A stretch of 34,782 nucleotides of DNA from Myxococcales bacterium. GTDB lineage: Bacteria > Myxococcota > Myxococcia > Myxococcales > Myxococcaceae. The stretch lies in NCBI GenBank assembly GCA_003153055.1, contig PMBV01000259.1, forward strand, positions 1 to 34,782, in the 5' to 3' direction. Below, piece after piece: positions 1 through 7,607 of this stretch. The number at the start of each line of letters is the position of its first letter. Position 1 is the stretch's first letter. The notes beneath the pieces were generated by a model, which searched no databases, had not been told where the DNA came from, and saw only the letters and a list, made by a program, of their open reading frames with translations. Made by a program: the position numbers and the translations under genes.

Positions 1-837
1 GCGGTGATGGTGACGGCCAAGCTGCCCACCTTCTCCCGGCCCGGCTCGACCATCGACGTCACGGTGAGCGCGATGGGCAACGCTCGCTCGCTCCAAGGAG
101 GCACGCTCCTCATGACCCCCCTGGGGGGCCCCGACGGCCAGACCTACGCCGTGGCCCAGGGCCCGGTGCAGGTGGGCGGCTTCGAGGTCAACGGCGGCTT
201 CGCGGCCATCAGAAAGAACACGCCCACGACCGGCACCATCCCCGCGGGGGCCACGGTGGAGCGCGCCGTCACCCCGAGCCTCACCTCCGGCACGCTGGTG
301 CTGAGGCTCAAGCGGCCCGACTTCACCAACGCCACGCGGATCTCCCAGGCCATCGACAAGGCGCTGGGTGCGCCGAGCGCGAAGGCCCTCGACTCCGCCG
401 CGGTGGAGCTCAAGGTGCCCGAGGCCGAGAAGGACAACACGGTGGGCCTGCTCGCCAAGATCGAGGCGGTGGAGATCGACGCCGACGTCAAGGCCAAGGT
501 CGTGGTGAGCGAGCGCACCGGGACCATCGTCATGGGCGAGAACGTCAGGCTGCGGCCCGCCGCCATCTCCCACGGGGGCCTGAGGGTCGCGATCAACACC
601 CAGTTCGCCGCGTCTCAGCCCTCGCCCTTCGGCACCGGGCAGACGGTCCTCGTGCCCAGCCAGCAGGTCGCCGCAAAGGAGCAGCAGCGCGCGGCTGTGG
701 CGGTGCCCGCCACCTCCACCGTCGACGATCTTGTCAAGGCGCTCAACGGCATCGGCGCCTCGTCGCGAGATCTGGTGGCCATCCTTCAGGCGCTCAAGGC
801 CGCCGGGGCGCTGGAAGCTGAGCTCGAGGTGCTGTGA
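1..837 (+). CDS. flgI: Flagellar P-ring protein FlgI, 3' part
   Basis: FlgI forms the periplasmic P-ring, the bushing around the flagellar rod in the peptidoglycan layer. The reading frame is open from the first base, so the gene enters from the left. About 278 codons remain; the family is usually near 370 residues, so the signal peptide and N-terminal quarter are missing. The visible part carries family hallmarks: VMVTAKLPTFSRPGSTIDVT near the left edge, SLQGGTLL, the YAVAQGP segment, and the very typical C-terminus ALNGIGASSRDLVAILQALK. The GTG and ATG near bases 4-9 lie inside the conserved core and are not the start. The stop overlaps the next start (TGATG), so flgI and flgJ are probably translationally coupled. 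Confidence 0.95.
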   Translation, partial: AVMVTAKLPTFSRPGSTIDVTVSAMGNARSLQGGTLLMTPLGGPDGQTYAVAQGPVQVGGFEVNGGFAAIRKNTPTTGTIPAGATVERAVTPSLTSGTLVLRLKRPDFTNATRISQAIDKALGAPSAKALDSAAVELKVPEAEKDNTVGLLAKIEAVEIDADVKAKVVVSERTGTIVMGENVRLRPAAISHGGLRVAINTQFAASQPSPFGTGQTVLVPSQQVAAKEQQRAAVAVPATSTVDDLVKALNGIGASSRDLVAILQALKAAGALEAELEVL

Positions 838-1514
838 TGAAGACGCCCGGCGCCACCGACACGTCCCGCACCGTCCACGAGACGGCCACCCAGCTCGAGT
901 CCTTCCTGGTGAAGCAGCTCCTCACCAGCTCCGGCGCCTTCAAGGGCGACAGCTCGGTCACCGGCAGCACCACCACCGCAGAGCTGTTCGCCGACACCCT
1001 CGCCCAGGCCATCGCGAAGGCCGGCGGCCTCGGCCTCGTCCCGCTGCTCGAGAAATCTCTCAACGCGGCCTTGCCCCAGACTCCGACTGCGAACGCGACT
1101 TCGACCTCCCCCAAGAACCTCACGAGCCCGTTCGGCGAGCGCCTCGATCCCATCACCGGTAAACCGTCGACCCACACCGGCATCGACCTCGGCGCCCCCG
1201 AGGGAACGCCCATTCCCGCTGCGTTGGATGGCGTGGTGATCGCGGCCGGGCCCCGAGGCGGGTACGGAAACGCCGTCGAGGTGCGCCACGCCGACGGCTT
1301 GAGCACGCTGTACGCCCACGCCAGCGAGGTCCTCGTGGCCCCAGGCGATCGGGTGCACGTAGGCGAAACCCTGGCACTCGTCGGACAAACGGGCAGAACC
1401 ACTGGACCGCACTTGCACTTGGAGGTCCGGCGGGGGGGTCATTTCGTCGATCCCCGGGTAGTCCTTAAGGCGTATCGCTTTGGTGCCGAAGAGTCAGGTG
1501 GAGGCGAGCCATGA
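837..1514 (+). CDS. flgJ: FlgJ rod-binding domain fused to an M23 (LytM-type) peptidase
   Basis: Residues about 15-70 match the FlgJ N-terminal rod-binding domain, with LESFLVKQLL followed by a helix ending in GGLGL. This domain caps the growing flagellar rod. After a Thr/Ala/Pro-rich linker, residues about 95-215 form an M23 zinc metallopeptidase. The HTGIDLG (H113, D117), YAH (H161) and HLHLE (H192, H194) motifs are all intact, so it should be active on peptide cross-links. Enterobacterial FlgJ instead carries a glucosaminidase, and many FlgJ proteins have only the rod-binding domain. ATG at 837 is preferred over GTG at 834 because a GAGG lies 7 bases upstream. There is no N-terminal signal peptide, consistent with export by the flagellar type III system. 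The 3' end overlaps flgM by 4 bases and contains its promoter. Confidence 0.93.
   Translation: MKTPGATDTSRTVHETATQLESFLVKQLLTSSGAFKGDSSVTGSTTTAELFADTLAQAIAKAGGLGLVPLLEKSLNAALPQTPTANATSTSPKNLTSPFGERLDPITGKPSTHTGIDLGAPEGTPIPAALDGVVIAAGPRGGYGNAVEVRHADGLSTLYAHASEVLVAPGDRVHVGETLALVGQTGRTTGPHLHLEVRRGGHFVDPRVVLKAYRFGAEESGGGEP
1466..1492 (+). promoter_or_regulatory. Sigma-28 (FliA)-type promoter for flgM
   Basis: TAAG (1466-1469), 15 bases, then GCCGAAGA (1485-1492) fits the flagellar sigma-28 pattern TAAA-N15-GCCGATAA. It lies inside the 3' end of flgJ, 18 bases before the flgM ATG. The same arrangement, TAAG-N15-GCCGAA, occurs before flagellin, which makes chance unlikely. A sigma-28 promoter here would let FlgM be made late, as happens in enterics. 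The predicted start point near 1499 leaves only a very short leader before the GGAGG at 1500-1504. Confidence 0.7.
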
Positions 1515-1813
1515 AGGTCAGTGAAACACCCATCGCAGTGCCGGCCGCCGCGTCCCGCGTTGTAGCGGGCTCGGGGCAGGCGGAGCAACTGGAGCAGAAG
1601 CCAGCGGTGAAGGACAGGGTGTCCATTTCCACGCAGCAGACCTCGTCGCTCGAGTCGCTTCGGGCGACGCTGTCGGCGGGGCGGGCGGAGCGAGTGCAGC
1701 AGATCATCAACGCCGTAAAGAGCGGGCAGTACTACCCGTCACCACAGCAGATCGCACAGCAGCTGGTGTCCGAGGCGGAGGTCGATGCCCGCCTACGAGC
1801 CATGCTGGGCTGA
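1511..1813 (+). CDS. flgM: Anti-sigma-28 factor FlgM
   Basis: FlgM binds and holds sigma-28 until the hook is finished, then is exported through the hook-basal body. This 100-residue protein has the family layout: a disordered N-terminal half, a DRVSIS segment, then the helical sigma-binding half with AERVQQIINAVKSGQYYPSP and IAQQL. Length fits the family. A GGAGG ribosome site lies 6 bases upstream of the ATG. The start overlaps the flgJ stop as ATGA, so the gene can be read both by coupling from flgJ and from the sigma-28-type promoter at 1466. flgN follows 19 bases later, the same pairing as flgMN in enteric bacteria. Confidence 0.93.
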   Translation: MKVSETPIAVPAAASRVVAGSGQAEQLEQKPAVKDRVSISTQQTSSLESLRATLSAGRAERVQQIINAVKSGQYYPSPQQIAQQLVSEAEVDARLRAMLG

Positions 1814-1832
1814 CGCTCGAAAGGCCGTTCCC

Positions 1833-2303
1833 ATGAGCCTCGCCGCCGCACTCGACACGGCCCTCCAGCTGAAGGCCGCGCTCGCCACCGAAGTCGCTCG
1901 CTCCAAGGAAGTGCGGGGGCTCCTCAAGACCATCGACGCCGAGGCGCTCATGGCGCAGGCGAGCCTCCGCGAGGCCTTCAATCATCGATCGGTGTACTTG
2001 TCCGGCGAGCTGGCAAAGGCGCTGGCGGCGTTCGCCACGTCCTTGAACCGCACCGACATCACCCTCGACGAGCTCCGCCGGTACGCCCCCTTCGAGGGAG
2101 AGCAGCTCTCGAGCCTCTTCGCCGAGATCCGCTCGCTCGCCGCGTCGCTGCAAGAGCTCGACGCCTTCAACCAGCTCTTGGCCGAGCGCTCGCTGTCCTT
2201 CGTTCGCACCTACCTCGCCCACCTCGCACCGCGGCCCGCTGCTTACTCGCGTCGAGGCGCCCCACTGCCGCTCGAAGCGGCCACGCACTCGGAGCGCGTA
2301 TGA
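1833..2303 (+). CDS. flgN: FlgN-like export chaperone for hook-associated proteins
   Basis: This 156-residue, almost fully helical protein sits between flgM and flgK, where flgN is expected. FlgN is a cytoplasmic chaperone that keeps FlgK and FlgL soluble and delivers them to the flagellar export gate. The sequence shows the alternating helical pattern of the family and ends with LDAFNQLLAERSLSFVRTYL and then a YSRRG tail, both typical of FlgN proteins. The frame stays open up to an ATG at 1785, but that start would overlap flgM and add a non-conserved Cys/Trp-containing stretch, so ATG 1833 is preferred. The stop overlaps the flgK start as ATGA, so chaperone and substrate are coupled. Confidence 0.85.
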   Translation: MSLAAALDTALQLKAALATEVARSKEVRGLLKTIDAEALMAQASLREAFNHRSVYLSGELAKALAAFATSLNRTDITLDELRRYAPFEGEQLSSLFAEIRSLAASLQELDAFNQLLAERSLSFVRTYLAHLAPRPAAYSRRGAPLPLEAATHSERV

Positions 2304-3703
2304 GCGGCCTACTCTCGCTGTTGAGCCAAGGCGCCGCGAGCCTGCAGGCGACCCAAGCCTGGAGCTCCACCGTCGCCCAGAACATCTCCAACGCCAACAC
2401 CCCTGGGTATGCGCGGCAGCGCGCCGAGCTGGCCGCGGCGCTCCCCGCCGAACGGTTTGGTGACTCGTGGCTGGGTCGGGGCGCCGTGCTCGCCGGAATC
2501 ACCCAGAGCCGTGACCGCTTCGTCGAGGCCCAGTTCGCCCAGGCCACCGGGCAAGAGGCGTTCTCGTCGGCCGAGATGGGCGTGCTTCAGGGCGTCACCG
2601 TCCTCGACGTCGACAACGGCGTGCAGCCCGCGCTGAGCGACTTCTACACCAAGCTCCGCTCCCTCGCCCAGAACCCGGGGAGCCAGAACTACCGCGAGGC
2701 GGCGGTCGGCTCGGCCAAGCAGCTCGCCTTGTCCTTCAACCGCACCGGGGGCGCCATCGCCTCGGCTCGATCCGCCGTCGACGAGCAACTCAAAGGAGCG
2801 CTCCCCGAGGTGAACCAGGCCGCGGCGCAGCTCGCCACGCTCAACGCGAAGATCCGCGAGGCGACGGTCGGCGGGGCGAGCCCCAATGATCTCCTCGATG
2901 CCCGCCAGAAGCTCGGCGACCGCCTCGCCGAGCTCACCGGAGCGACCCCGGTGGCCAACTCCGAGGGCGACTTGAACCTCGTCCTCCCCGGGGGCGCGGC
3001 GCTGGTGATCGGCTCTCAGGCCGCCACCCTGTCGGCCCAGCCCGACGCCGCCAACTCGGGGCACGTCGCCCTGTGGGCGAGCCCGCCTGACGGCTCCCCT
3101 CCGGTGAAGTTGAACCCCCCGCCGGGCGGCCAGCTGGGAGGGCTCGTCGCCGCGCGCGACGGGGCGCTCAAGACCGCCCAGGACTCCCTCGACCAGCTCG
3201 CCTTCGATCTCTCGGGCGCGCTGAACGCGGTGCACCGGGCCGGCTACGGCCTCGACGGCTCCACCGGCCGAGACCTCTTCGCCACCACGGCGACCGCGCC
3301 AGGCGCCGCAGTGGGGCTCACGGTGAACCCCGACATCGCCGCCAACGTGTCGCTCCTGGCGGCCGCCTCGAGCGCCGGCACTGTCCCGGGAGACGCCACC
3401 AACCTCCAGGCCCTCATCAACACCGAGCAGCAGAACCTCAGCTCTGGCACCAACGTCGACTCCACGGTGGCTCAGCTCACCGCCCAGTATGGCGCCGCCG
3501 CTCAGCGAGCCCAGTTCAGCTCCGAGGCCGACGGCGCGGTCCTCGGCAACGTCACCGCCCTGCGCGCGTCGGCCTCGGGGGTGTCGACTGACGAAGAGCT
3601 CATCGAGATGCAGAAGGCCCAGCGGGCCTACGAGGCGACCGCGAAGGTCATCAGCGCAGCGAACAGCATGTTGCAAACGCTCTTGTCATTGCCGACGGCG
3701 TAG
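2300..3703 (+). CDS. flgK: Hook-filament junction protein FlgK (HAP1)
   Basis: FlgK is the first of the two junction proteins between hook and filament. The N-terminus has the flagellar rod/hook signature, NISNANTPGYARQRAEL at about residues 30-47, and the C-terminus has the matching helix, DEELIEMQKAQRAYEATAKV and SAANSMLQTLL. Both pack in the D0/D1 core of the flagellar tube. At 467 residues it is shorter than the enteric protein (about 547), with the loss in the middle, surface-exposed domains. Export is type III, with no signal peptide. It starts inside the flgN stop codon and lies 12 bases before flgL. Confidence 0.96.
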   Translation: MSGLLSLLSQGAASLQATQAWSSTVAQNISNANTPGYARQRAELAAALPAERFGDSWLGRGAVLAGITQSRDRFVEAQFAQATGQEAFSSAEMGVLQGVTVLDVDNGVQPALSDFYTKLRSLAQNPGSQNYREAAVGSAKQLALSFNRTGGAIASARSAVDEQLKGALPEVNQAAAQLATLNAKIREATVGGASPNDLLDARQKLGDRLAELTGATPVANSEGDLNLVLPGGAALVIGSQAATLSAQPDAANSGHVALWASPPDGSPPVKLNPPPGGQLGGLVAARDGALKTAQDSLDQLAFDLSGALNAVHRAGYGLDGSTGRDLFATTATAPGAAVGLTVNPDIAANVSLLAAASSAGTVPGDATNLQALINTEQQNLSSGTNVDSTVAQLTAQYGAAAQRAQFSSEADGAVLGNVTALRASASGVSTDEELIEMQKAQRAYEATAKVISAANSMLQTLLSLPTA

Positions 3704-3715
3704 ACGGAGGAGACG

Positions 3716-4597
3716 ATGCGAATCAGCGATCAGCAGATCTACCGGCTGGCCACCCTGCGCATCACCAACGCCAGGACCGAGTCGGTGGTAGCGGGCGAAC
3801 AGGTGGACACCGGCAAGCGCGTCACCCACCCATGGGACGATGCCGGCGCCTCGGGCCTCATCGCGCGGCACGCCCAGGAACAAGCGCGCCAGACCGCCGT
3901 CTACGGCGTGGCAAAACAGGCGAGCGAAGAGCTCGGCGTGGTCGACAGCACGTTGGACCAGGTCACCAACTCGTTGACGCGGGCGCACGAGCTCGCGGTC
4001 CAGCTCGGCTCTGACACCTACAACGCTACCGACCGGGCCAACGGCGCCGTCGAGGTTCAGCAGCTCATGTCCGCGGCCGTCGCGCAGTTGAACCAGCGCT
4101 TCGGCGATCGCTACATCTTCGGGGGGATGCTCGACAACGCCCCGCCCTTCGACGCCGCGGGGAACTACTCGGGCGATGCGAACGTGCGGCAAGTGGAGAT
4201 CGCCCCGGGCCTGATGCAAGACGCCTCGCTCAGAGCCGACCAGGCCTTCAAGGGCGCGGGCGGAGGCACGGACATCCTCGCCGCCTTCACCAGCCTGAGC
4301 ACCGCGCTGTCCACCAACGATGCCACCCAGATCCGCGCCTCGATCGCCACACTGGCCGACGGGATCCAGCAGATGTCGAACTTCAGATCTCGCACCGGAG
4401 CGATGATGAACGTCTTCGACGTCGCGGCGAACACCGCCAAGACGTTCAGCCAAGACGCCGAGGACGCCAGGGGCACGCTCGAAGATGTCGACATCTTCGC
4501 CGCCTCGACCCGCCTCGCGGCCGCCCAGAGCTCGCTCGAGGCGAGCATGTCGGCCGCCGCGCAACAGTTCAGGCTGTCCTTGGTCGACAAACTCTAA
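3716..4597 (+). CDS. flgL: Hook-filament junction protein FlgL (HAP3)
   Basis: FlgL is the second junction protein, placed between FlgK and the filament. The 293-residue protein has the flagellin-like N-terminal helix (MRISDQQIY, then SVVAGEQVDTGKRVTHPWDD) and the C-terminal helix ending AAAQQFRLSLVDKL. In the middle is RYIFGGMLDNAPPFD, the FlgL form of the YLFGG motif. Length is usual for the family. A GGAGG ribosome site lies 7 bases before the ATG. The order flgK-flgL is the common one. The next gene begins 8 bases after the stop, so both are probably on one transcript. Confidence 0.94.
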   Translation: MRISDQQIYRLATLRITNARTESVVAGEQVDTGKRVTHPWDDAGASGLIARHAQEQARQTAVYGVAKQASEELGVVDSTLDQVTNSLTRAHELAVQLGSDTYNATDRANGAVEVQQLMSAAVAQLNQRFGDRYIFGGMLDNAPPFDAAGNYSGDANVRQVEIAPGLMQDASLRADQAFKGAGGGTDILAAFTSLSTALSTNDATQIRASIATLADGIQQMSNFRSRTGAMMNVFDVAANTAKTFSQDAEDARGTLEDVDIFAASTRLAAAQSSLEASMSAAAQQFRLSLVDKL

Positions 4598-4605
4598 GAG
4601 GACCC

Positions 4606-6576
4606 GTGGCGCGCCGGTGGCAATCCGCCAGGAGGACCTTCGACCCCGCGCTGCCGGAGCTCCGCCGGCGCACCGCCTGGCTCGTCGCCTTGATGGACGC
4701 GAAGAGCCGAGCCTTCGTGCGCCTGCTCCCGATTCTCCTCACCGCGCGATTTCGTCGCCCTGACCTCGACAAGGACGCCCCGGGGCTGAAGCTCCCGCCT
4801 CGACGGCGCCGCTGGGGGCGGCTGTGCACCCAGCTCGATCTGCCGCCCCCCACCGGCTTCACCTCGGCTCGCCCCCTCGTCTCCTCTGTCGTCCTCGCCC
4901 CCAGGGGCGACGGTCGCTTCGAGCTCTTGGTCGTGCCGGTCGACGACGTGCCCCAGAGCGAGCGGGGCCGCCTCGTCGCCCGCGTCGAGGCGCTCTCGTC
5001 CATCGCCACCCGCCACTGCCCCGCTCTCGAGCTTCGCCTGGCCTCCCGCGCCGAGCTGACGTCCTCCTTGATTCCCTGGGCGGCCGTGTGCGCGGGCGAG
5101 CTCCCGCCCTTCGGCCCCGAGGCGGTCGATCGCCTCGAGGTGGTGCTCCGGGCGCCGACGCCGCTCTCCCGCTGCCTCGCGCTGTTGGTCGACGACGACG
5201 CCGCGCCTCCCCTCGAGGTGTTGCGCGCCGATCGCGGCCAAAGCCGGCCAGAGGCCTTCGCGGCGCGCTGGGGTGGGACGGCCACCGCCAAAGCCGCGGC
5301 CGGCTCCCGCACCCGGTCGCTCGAAGATCTCAAGGCGACCGGGACGGCGCTAAGGGAGGCCTGCATCTGGGCGCTTCGCCGCATGCCGCCCCGCCAGCGA
5401 AGGCCCCTGCGCGCGCTGCTCCGGCGCGACCTCTTCTCGTCGACGGTGCCGAGCGTCTTCCGCGCCGCGCTCGAGGCCATGATCCGCGGGCGGTCCGCGG
5501 TCGAGAAGGCCGGCGCGGGGGGCTGGACCCTCTCCGTCGACGGGGTCGTGCTCGCCCGAGGGGGGACCCTCGACCAGCTCAGAGCTGCCGCGGTCGCCGA
5601 GACGCCACTGCTCGCCCGCGCGGGCTCTCCGTGGGCGAAGGTCGGCCAGCTCCTTCAGGGCTCGAACCCCCGCTGCGTCGTGGTCGTCGAGTCCCCCGCG
5701 ATGAAGCACCTCGTCGTCACCTTCACGTCCGCCCAGCGGCCCAAGGCGCGACGGGTCGACGTCGCCGAGCTCCTCCGCTTCGCCCTGAGCGCCCGCCTGC
5801 GTGGCGTGCCTTGCGAGATCGTTGCCTCGATCGGGAGCGATCAGTCAGTCGTCAACCGCCTTGCTCAGCTCGGTAACCTCGTGGTCCAGCCAGCCGGTGC
5901 GCTCGGCCTCGAGGTGGGCGACCGGCTCCTCTTGGCGGAAGGCAGGCGAATCCGCTCCCCGGTGCTGAAGGCCGCCCTCGCCCGCCCGCGGAAGCTCTCG
6001 TGGCTCCCCGCCGACCCCGAGCTCCTTCGCTCGCTCAGGCGGCCCGCCCCGGGCCCCCTCGCCATGGTCCACGTCACCGCCTGGCCGTTCAGGGACAGCG
6101 GAGCGGCGCTTTTCTTCCTGGACACCAGCGGGCTCATCATGCGGGAAGAGGTCGCCCAGGCGACGCTCGAGGCGCACCTCTTCGAGTCTCGCGAGCTCCT
6201 CCGACGCGCCGAGCCACCTTCGTTGTTGTCCGTCACGGTACACCCGACGCTGGCGGCGCTGGCTGGGCGGCGCCTCGACTGCGAGCTGCCGACGTTGTCG
6301 ATGGACGTCGAGTGCGAGTGGCCTCAGACCATTCGCGTCTGGCTCGACGGCGAGGCCTTCTGCGGGCCGGGAGACCTGTCCTGGACATCGCTGGCCGAGT
6401 CAGTGCTGAGTCACTGGCCCCCCGGCACGTGGGGCCGTGTGGGCGTGCGACGGGTGACGTTCATTCACCCACCTCCGACGTTCTCGCCGCTCTACGCCCT
6501 GGCAGTGCGTTCTCGCGTGCTTCGCCGCGTCGGGGCCGGCCTCGACCGCCTGACCCGCGTTCTCGAGGCTGCTTAA
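4606..6576 (+). CDS. Unrecognised 656-residue protein of the flagellar cluster
   Basis: I do not recognise this protein with confidence. It starts at GTG 4606 with an AGAGGA ribosome site overlapping the flgL stop region, and ends 72 bases before flagellin, so it is co-transcribed with flgKL. It has no signal peptide or membrane segment and is rich in Arg, Leu and Ala. Segments in order: an N-terminal helix with LLPILL (residues 40-45), an alpha/beta region (about 90-170) with FELLVVPVDD, a helical Arg-rich region (240-300), a Rossmann-like stretch (355-450), and a C-terminal part (about 485-650) with ALFFLDTSGLIM and IRVWLDGEAF. The order and pattern recall class I adenylate cyclases (LLPxLL; GSTSS/DLDIW region; C-terminal domain), but the catalytic Gly-Ser and Asp residues are not visible. 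A degenerate cyclase-like protein is an inference only. Confidence 0.6.
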   Translation: MARRWQSARRTFDPALPELRRRTAWLVALMDAKSRAFVRLLPILLTARFRRPDLDKDAPGLKLPPRRRRWGRLCTQLDLPPPTGFTSARPLVSSVVLAPRGDGRFELLVVPVDDVPQSERGRLVARVEALSSIATRHCPALELRLASRAELTSSLIPWAAVCAGELPPFGPEAVDRLEVVLRAPTPLSRCLALLVDDDAAPPLEVLRADRGQSRPEAFAARWGGTATAKAAAGSRTRSLEDLKATGTALREACIWALRRMPPRQRRPLRALLRRDLFSSTVPSVFRAALEAMIRGRSAVEKAGAGGWTLSVDGVVLARGGTLDQLRAAAVAETPLLARAGSPWAKVGQLLQGSNPRCVVVVESPAMKHLVVTFTSAQRPKARRVDVAELLRFALSARLRGVPCEIVASIGSDQSVVNRLAQLGNLVVQPAGALGLEVGDRLLLAEGRRIRSPVLKAALARPRKLSWLPADPELLRSLRRPAPGPLAMVHVTAWPFRDSGAALFFLDTSGLIMREEVAQATLEAHLFESRELLRRAEPPSLLSVTVHPTLAALAGRRLDCELPTLSMDVECEWPQTIRVWLDGEAFCGPGDLSWTSLAESVLSHWPPGTWGRVGVRRVTFIHPPPTFSPLYALAVRSRVLRRVGAGLDRLTRVLEAA

Positions 6577-6600
6577 GAACACCCGTCAACGTGCCGAACT
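6574..6600 (+). promoter_or_regulatory. Sigma-28 (FliA)-type promoter for flagellin
   Basis: TAAG (6574-6577), 15 bases, then GCCGAACT (6593-6600) fits the sigma-28 consensus. Its -35 element includes the TAA stop codon of the preceding gene. The flagellin ATG is 48 bases further on, with an AGGAG ribosome site at 6638-6642. Flagellin is the classic sigma-28 target, and the promoter before flgM has the same first element, spacing and GCCGAA core. Confidence 0.78.
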
Positions 6601-6648
6601 ATGGGGTGAGGCGGACACGGAGTTCGCCCGGGAAACCAGGAGATCATC

Positions 6649-7485
6649 ATGCCCTTCTCGATTCGAACCAACGTTGGTTCCTTGGACGCACAACGGAACC
6701 TTTTCAACACCAGCAACTCGCTCAACGACAGCTTCTCGGCGTCGTCGTCCGGCTACCGCATCACCAAGGCAGGTGACGACGCGGCCGGCCTCGGCATCTC
6801 GGTGAACCTCGAGTCGCAGATGCGCTCGTTCAACCAGGCGAACCGCAACGCTCAGGACGCCCAGTCGGTGGTGGCCACCGCCGAGGCAAACCTGAACCAG
6901 ACGACCGAGCTCCTCACCCGCATGCGCGAGCTGGCCATGCAGTCGGCCTCGTCCGGCGTCGGTGACACCGAGCGCGCATATATCCAGACCGAGAACGCGG
7001 CGTGCATCTCAGAAATCGACCGCATCTCGAACGCGGCCGAGTTCAACGGCCAGGCGCTGCTCAACGGAGTTGCCGCGACCCCTCTGACGTTCCAGATCGG
7101 CATTCGCAATGTGGCGGCAAACGACCAGATCCAAATCAACACGGTCGACGCGACCGCAACCACGCTGGGCGTCGCCGGAATCAACCTGGGATCCGGCAAC
7201 CAGGTCGCCGCGGGGGCCGCGCTGTCCACAATCGACGCCGCGCTCCAGGCCGTCTCGACCGCCCGCGCCTCCTTCGGCGCCTCTGGCAACCGGCTCAACT
7301 CCGTCATCCAGACGATTCAGCAGTCGTCCGAGTCTCTCGCTGGCGCCAACAGCCGCATCCGTGACGTCGACGTGGCGGAGGAGACTTCCAAGATGGCCCG
7401 CACCCAGGTGATGCAGCAAGCCGGCGTGAGCGTCCTCGCCCAGGCCAACCAGGCCCCGCAGCTCGCGCTCAAGCTCCTCCAGTAA
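6649..7485 (+). CDS. fliC: Flagellin
   Basis: This is the filament subunit. The 278-residue protein has the conserved N-terminal D0/D1 helices (IRTNVGSLDAQRNL, GDDAAGLGISVNLESQ, LTRMRELAMQSA) and the C-terminal helices (SRIRDVDVAEETSKMARTQV, then ANQAPQLALKLLQ). The variable middle is very short, so the filament surface should be smooth. The DDAAGL and MRELA segments are the D1 contact region that is usually conserved. One oddity is Cys119 in the helix just before EIDRI; flagellins rarely contain cysteine. It has an AGGAG ribosome site, a sigma-28-type promoter upstream and a strong stem-loop downstream, so it probably forms its own abundant transcript. Local GC falls in the middle of the gene because of Asn, Gln and Ile codons. 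Confidence 0.97.
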   Translation: MPFSIRTNVGSLDAQRNLFNTSNSLNDSFSASSSGYRITKAGDDAAGLGISVNLESQMRSFNQANRNAQDAQSVVATAEANLNQTTELLTRMRELAMQSASSGVGDTERAYIQTENAACISEIDRISNAAEFNGQALLNGVAATPLTFQIGIRNVAANDQIQINTVDATATTLGVAGINLGSGNQVAAGAALSTIDAALQAVSTARASFGASGNRLNSVIQTIQQSSESLAGANSRIRDVDVAEETSKMARTQVMQQAGVSVLAQANQAPQLALKLLQ

Positions 7486-7508
7486 CACCGCTGAACAGGT
7501 AGTCATCA

Positions 7509-7550
7509 CCAAGCGGGTGGGCCACTGACACACCCGCTTGGCGTGTTCTT
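7509..7550 (+). terminator. Stem-loop terminator after flagellin
   Basis: CCAAGCGGGTG (7509-7519) and CACCCGCTTGG (7531-7541) form a perfect 11-base-pair stem with an 11-base loop, followed by CGTGTTCTT. It begins 24 bases after the flagellin stop. The T tract is weak, so termination may be partial, leaving some read-through into fliD, which has no clear promoter of its own. The stem would also protect the flagellin mRNA 3' end. Confidence 0.75.
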
Positions 7551-7607
7551 GAAGGGCGTGGGCGTTGCAGGGGTCTCGTCGAGGGGCTTTTCGCCGGAGG
7601 ACGTTCG

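Noticed and set aside
2309..3676. 455-codon minus-strand frame opposite flgK.
   Set aside because: Shadow of flgK; no start signal and no family resemblance.
3674..3700. CAAA and GCCGACGG before flgL as a sigma-28 promoter.
   Set aside because: The spacing is only 13 bases and the -10 element lies within the flgK end with a tight flgK-flgL junction; operon read-through is enough.
4595..4620. TAAG-N14-GCCGGTGG as a third sigma-28 promoter.
   Set aside because: Spacing is 14 rather than 15, the -10 core is GCCGG not GCCGA, and it lies past the start of the gene it would serve.
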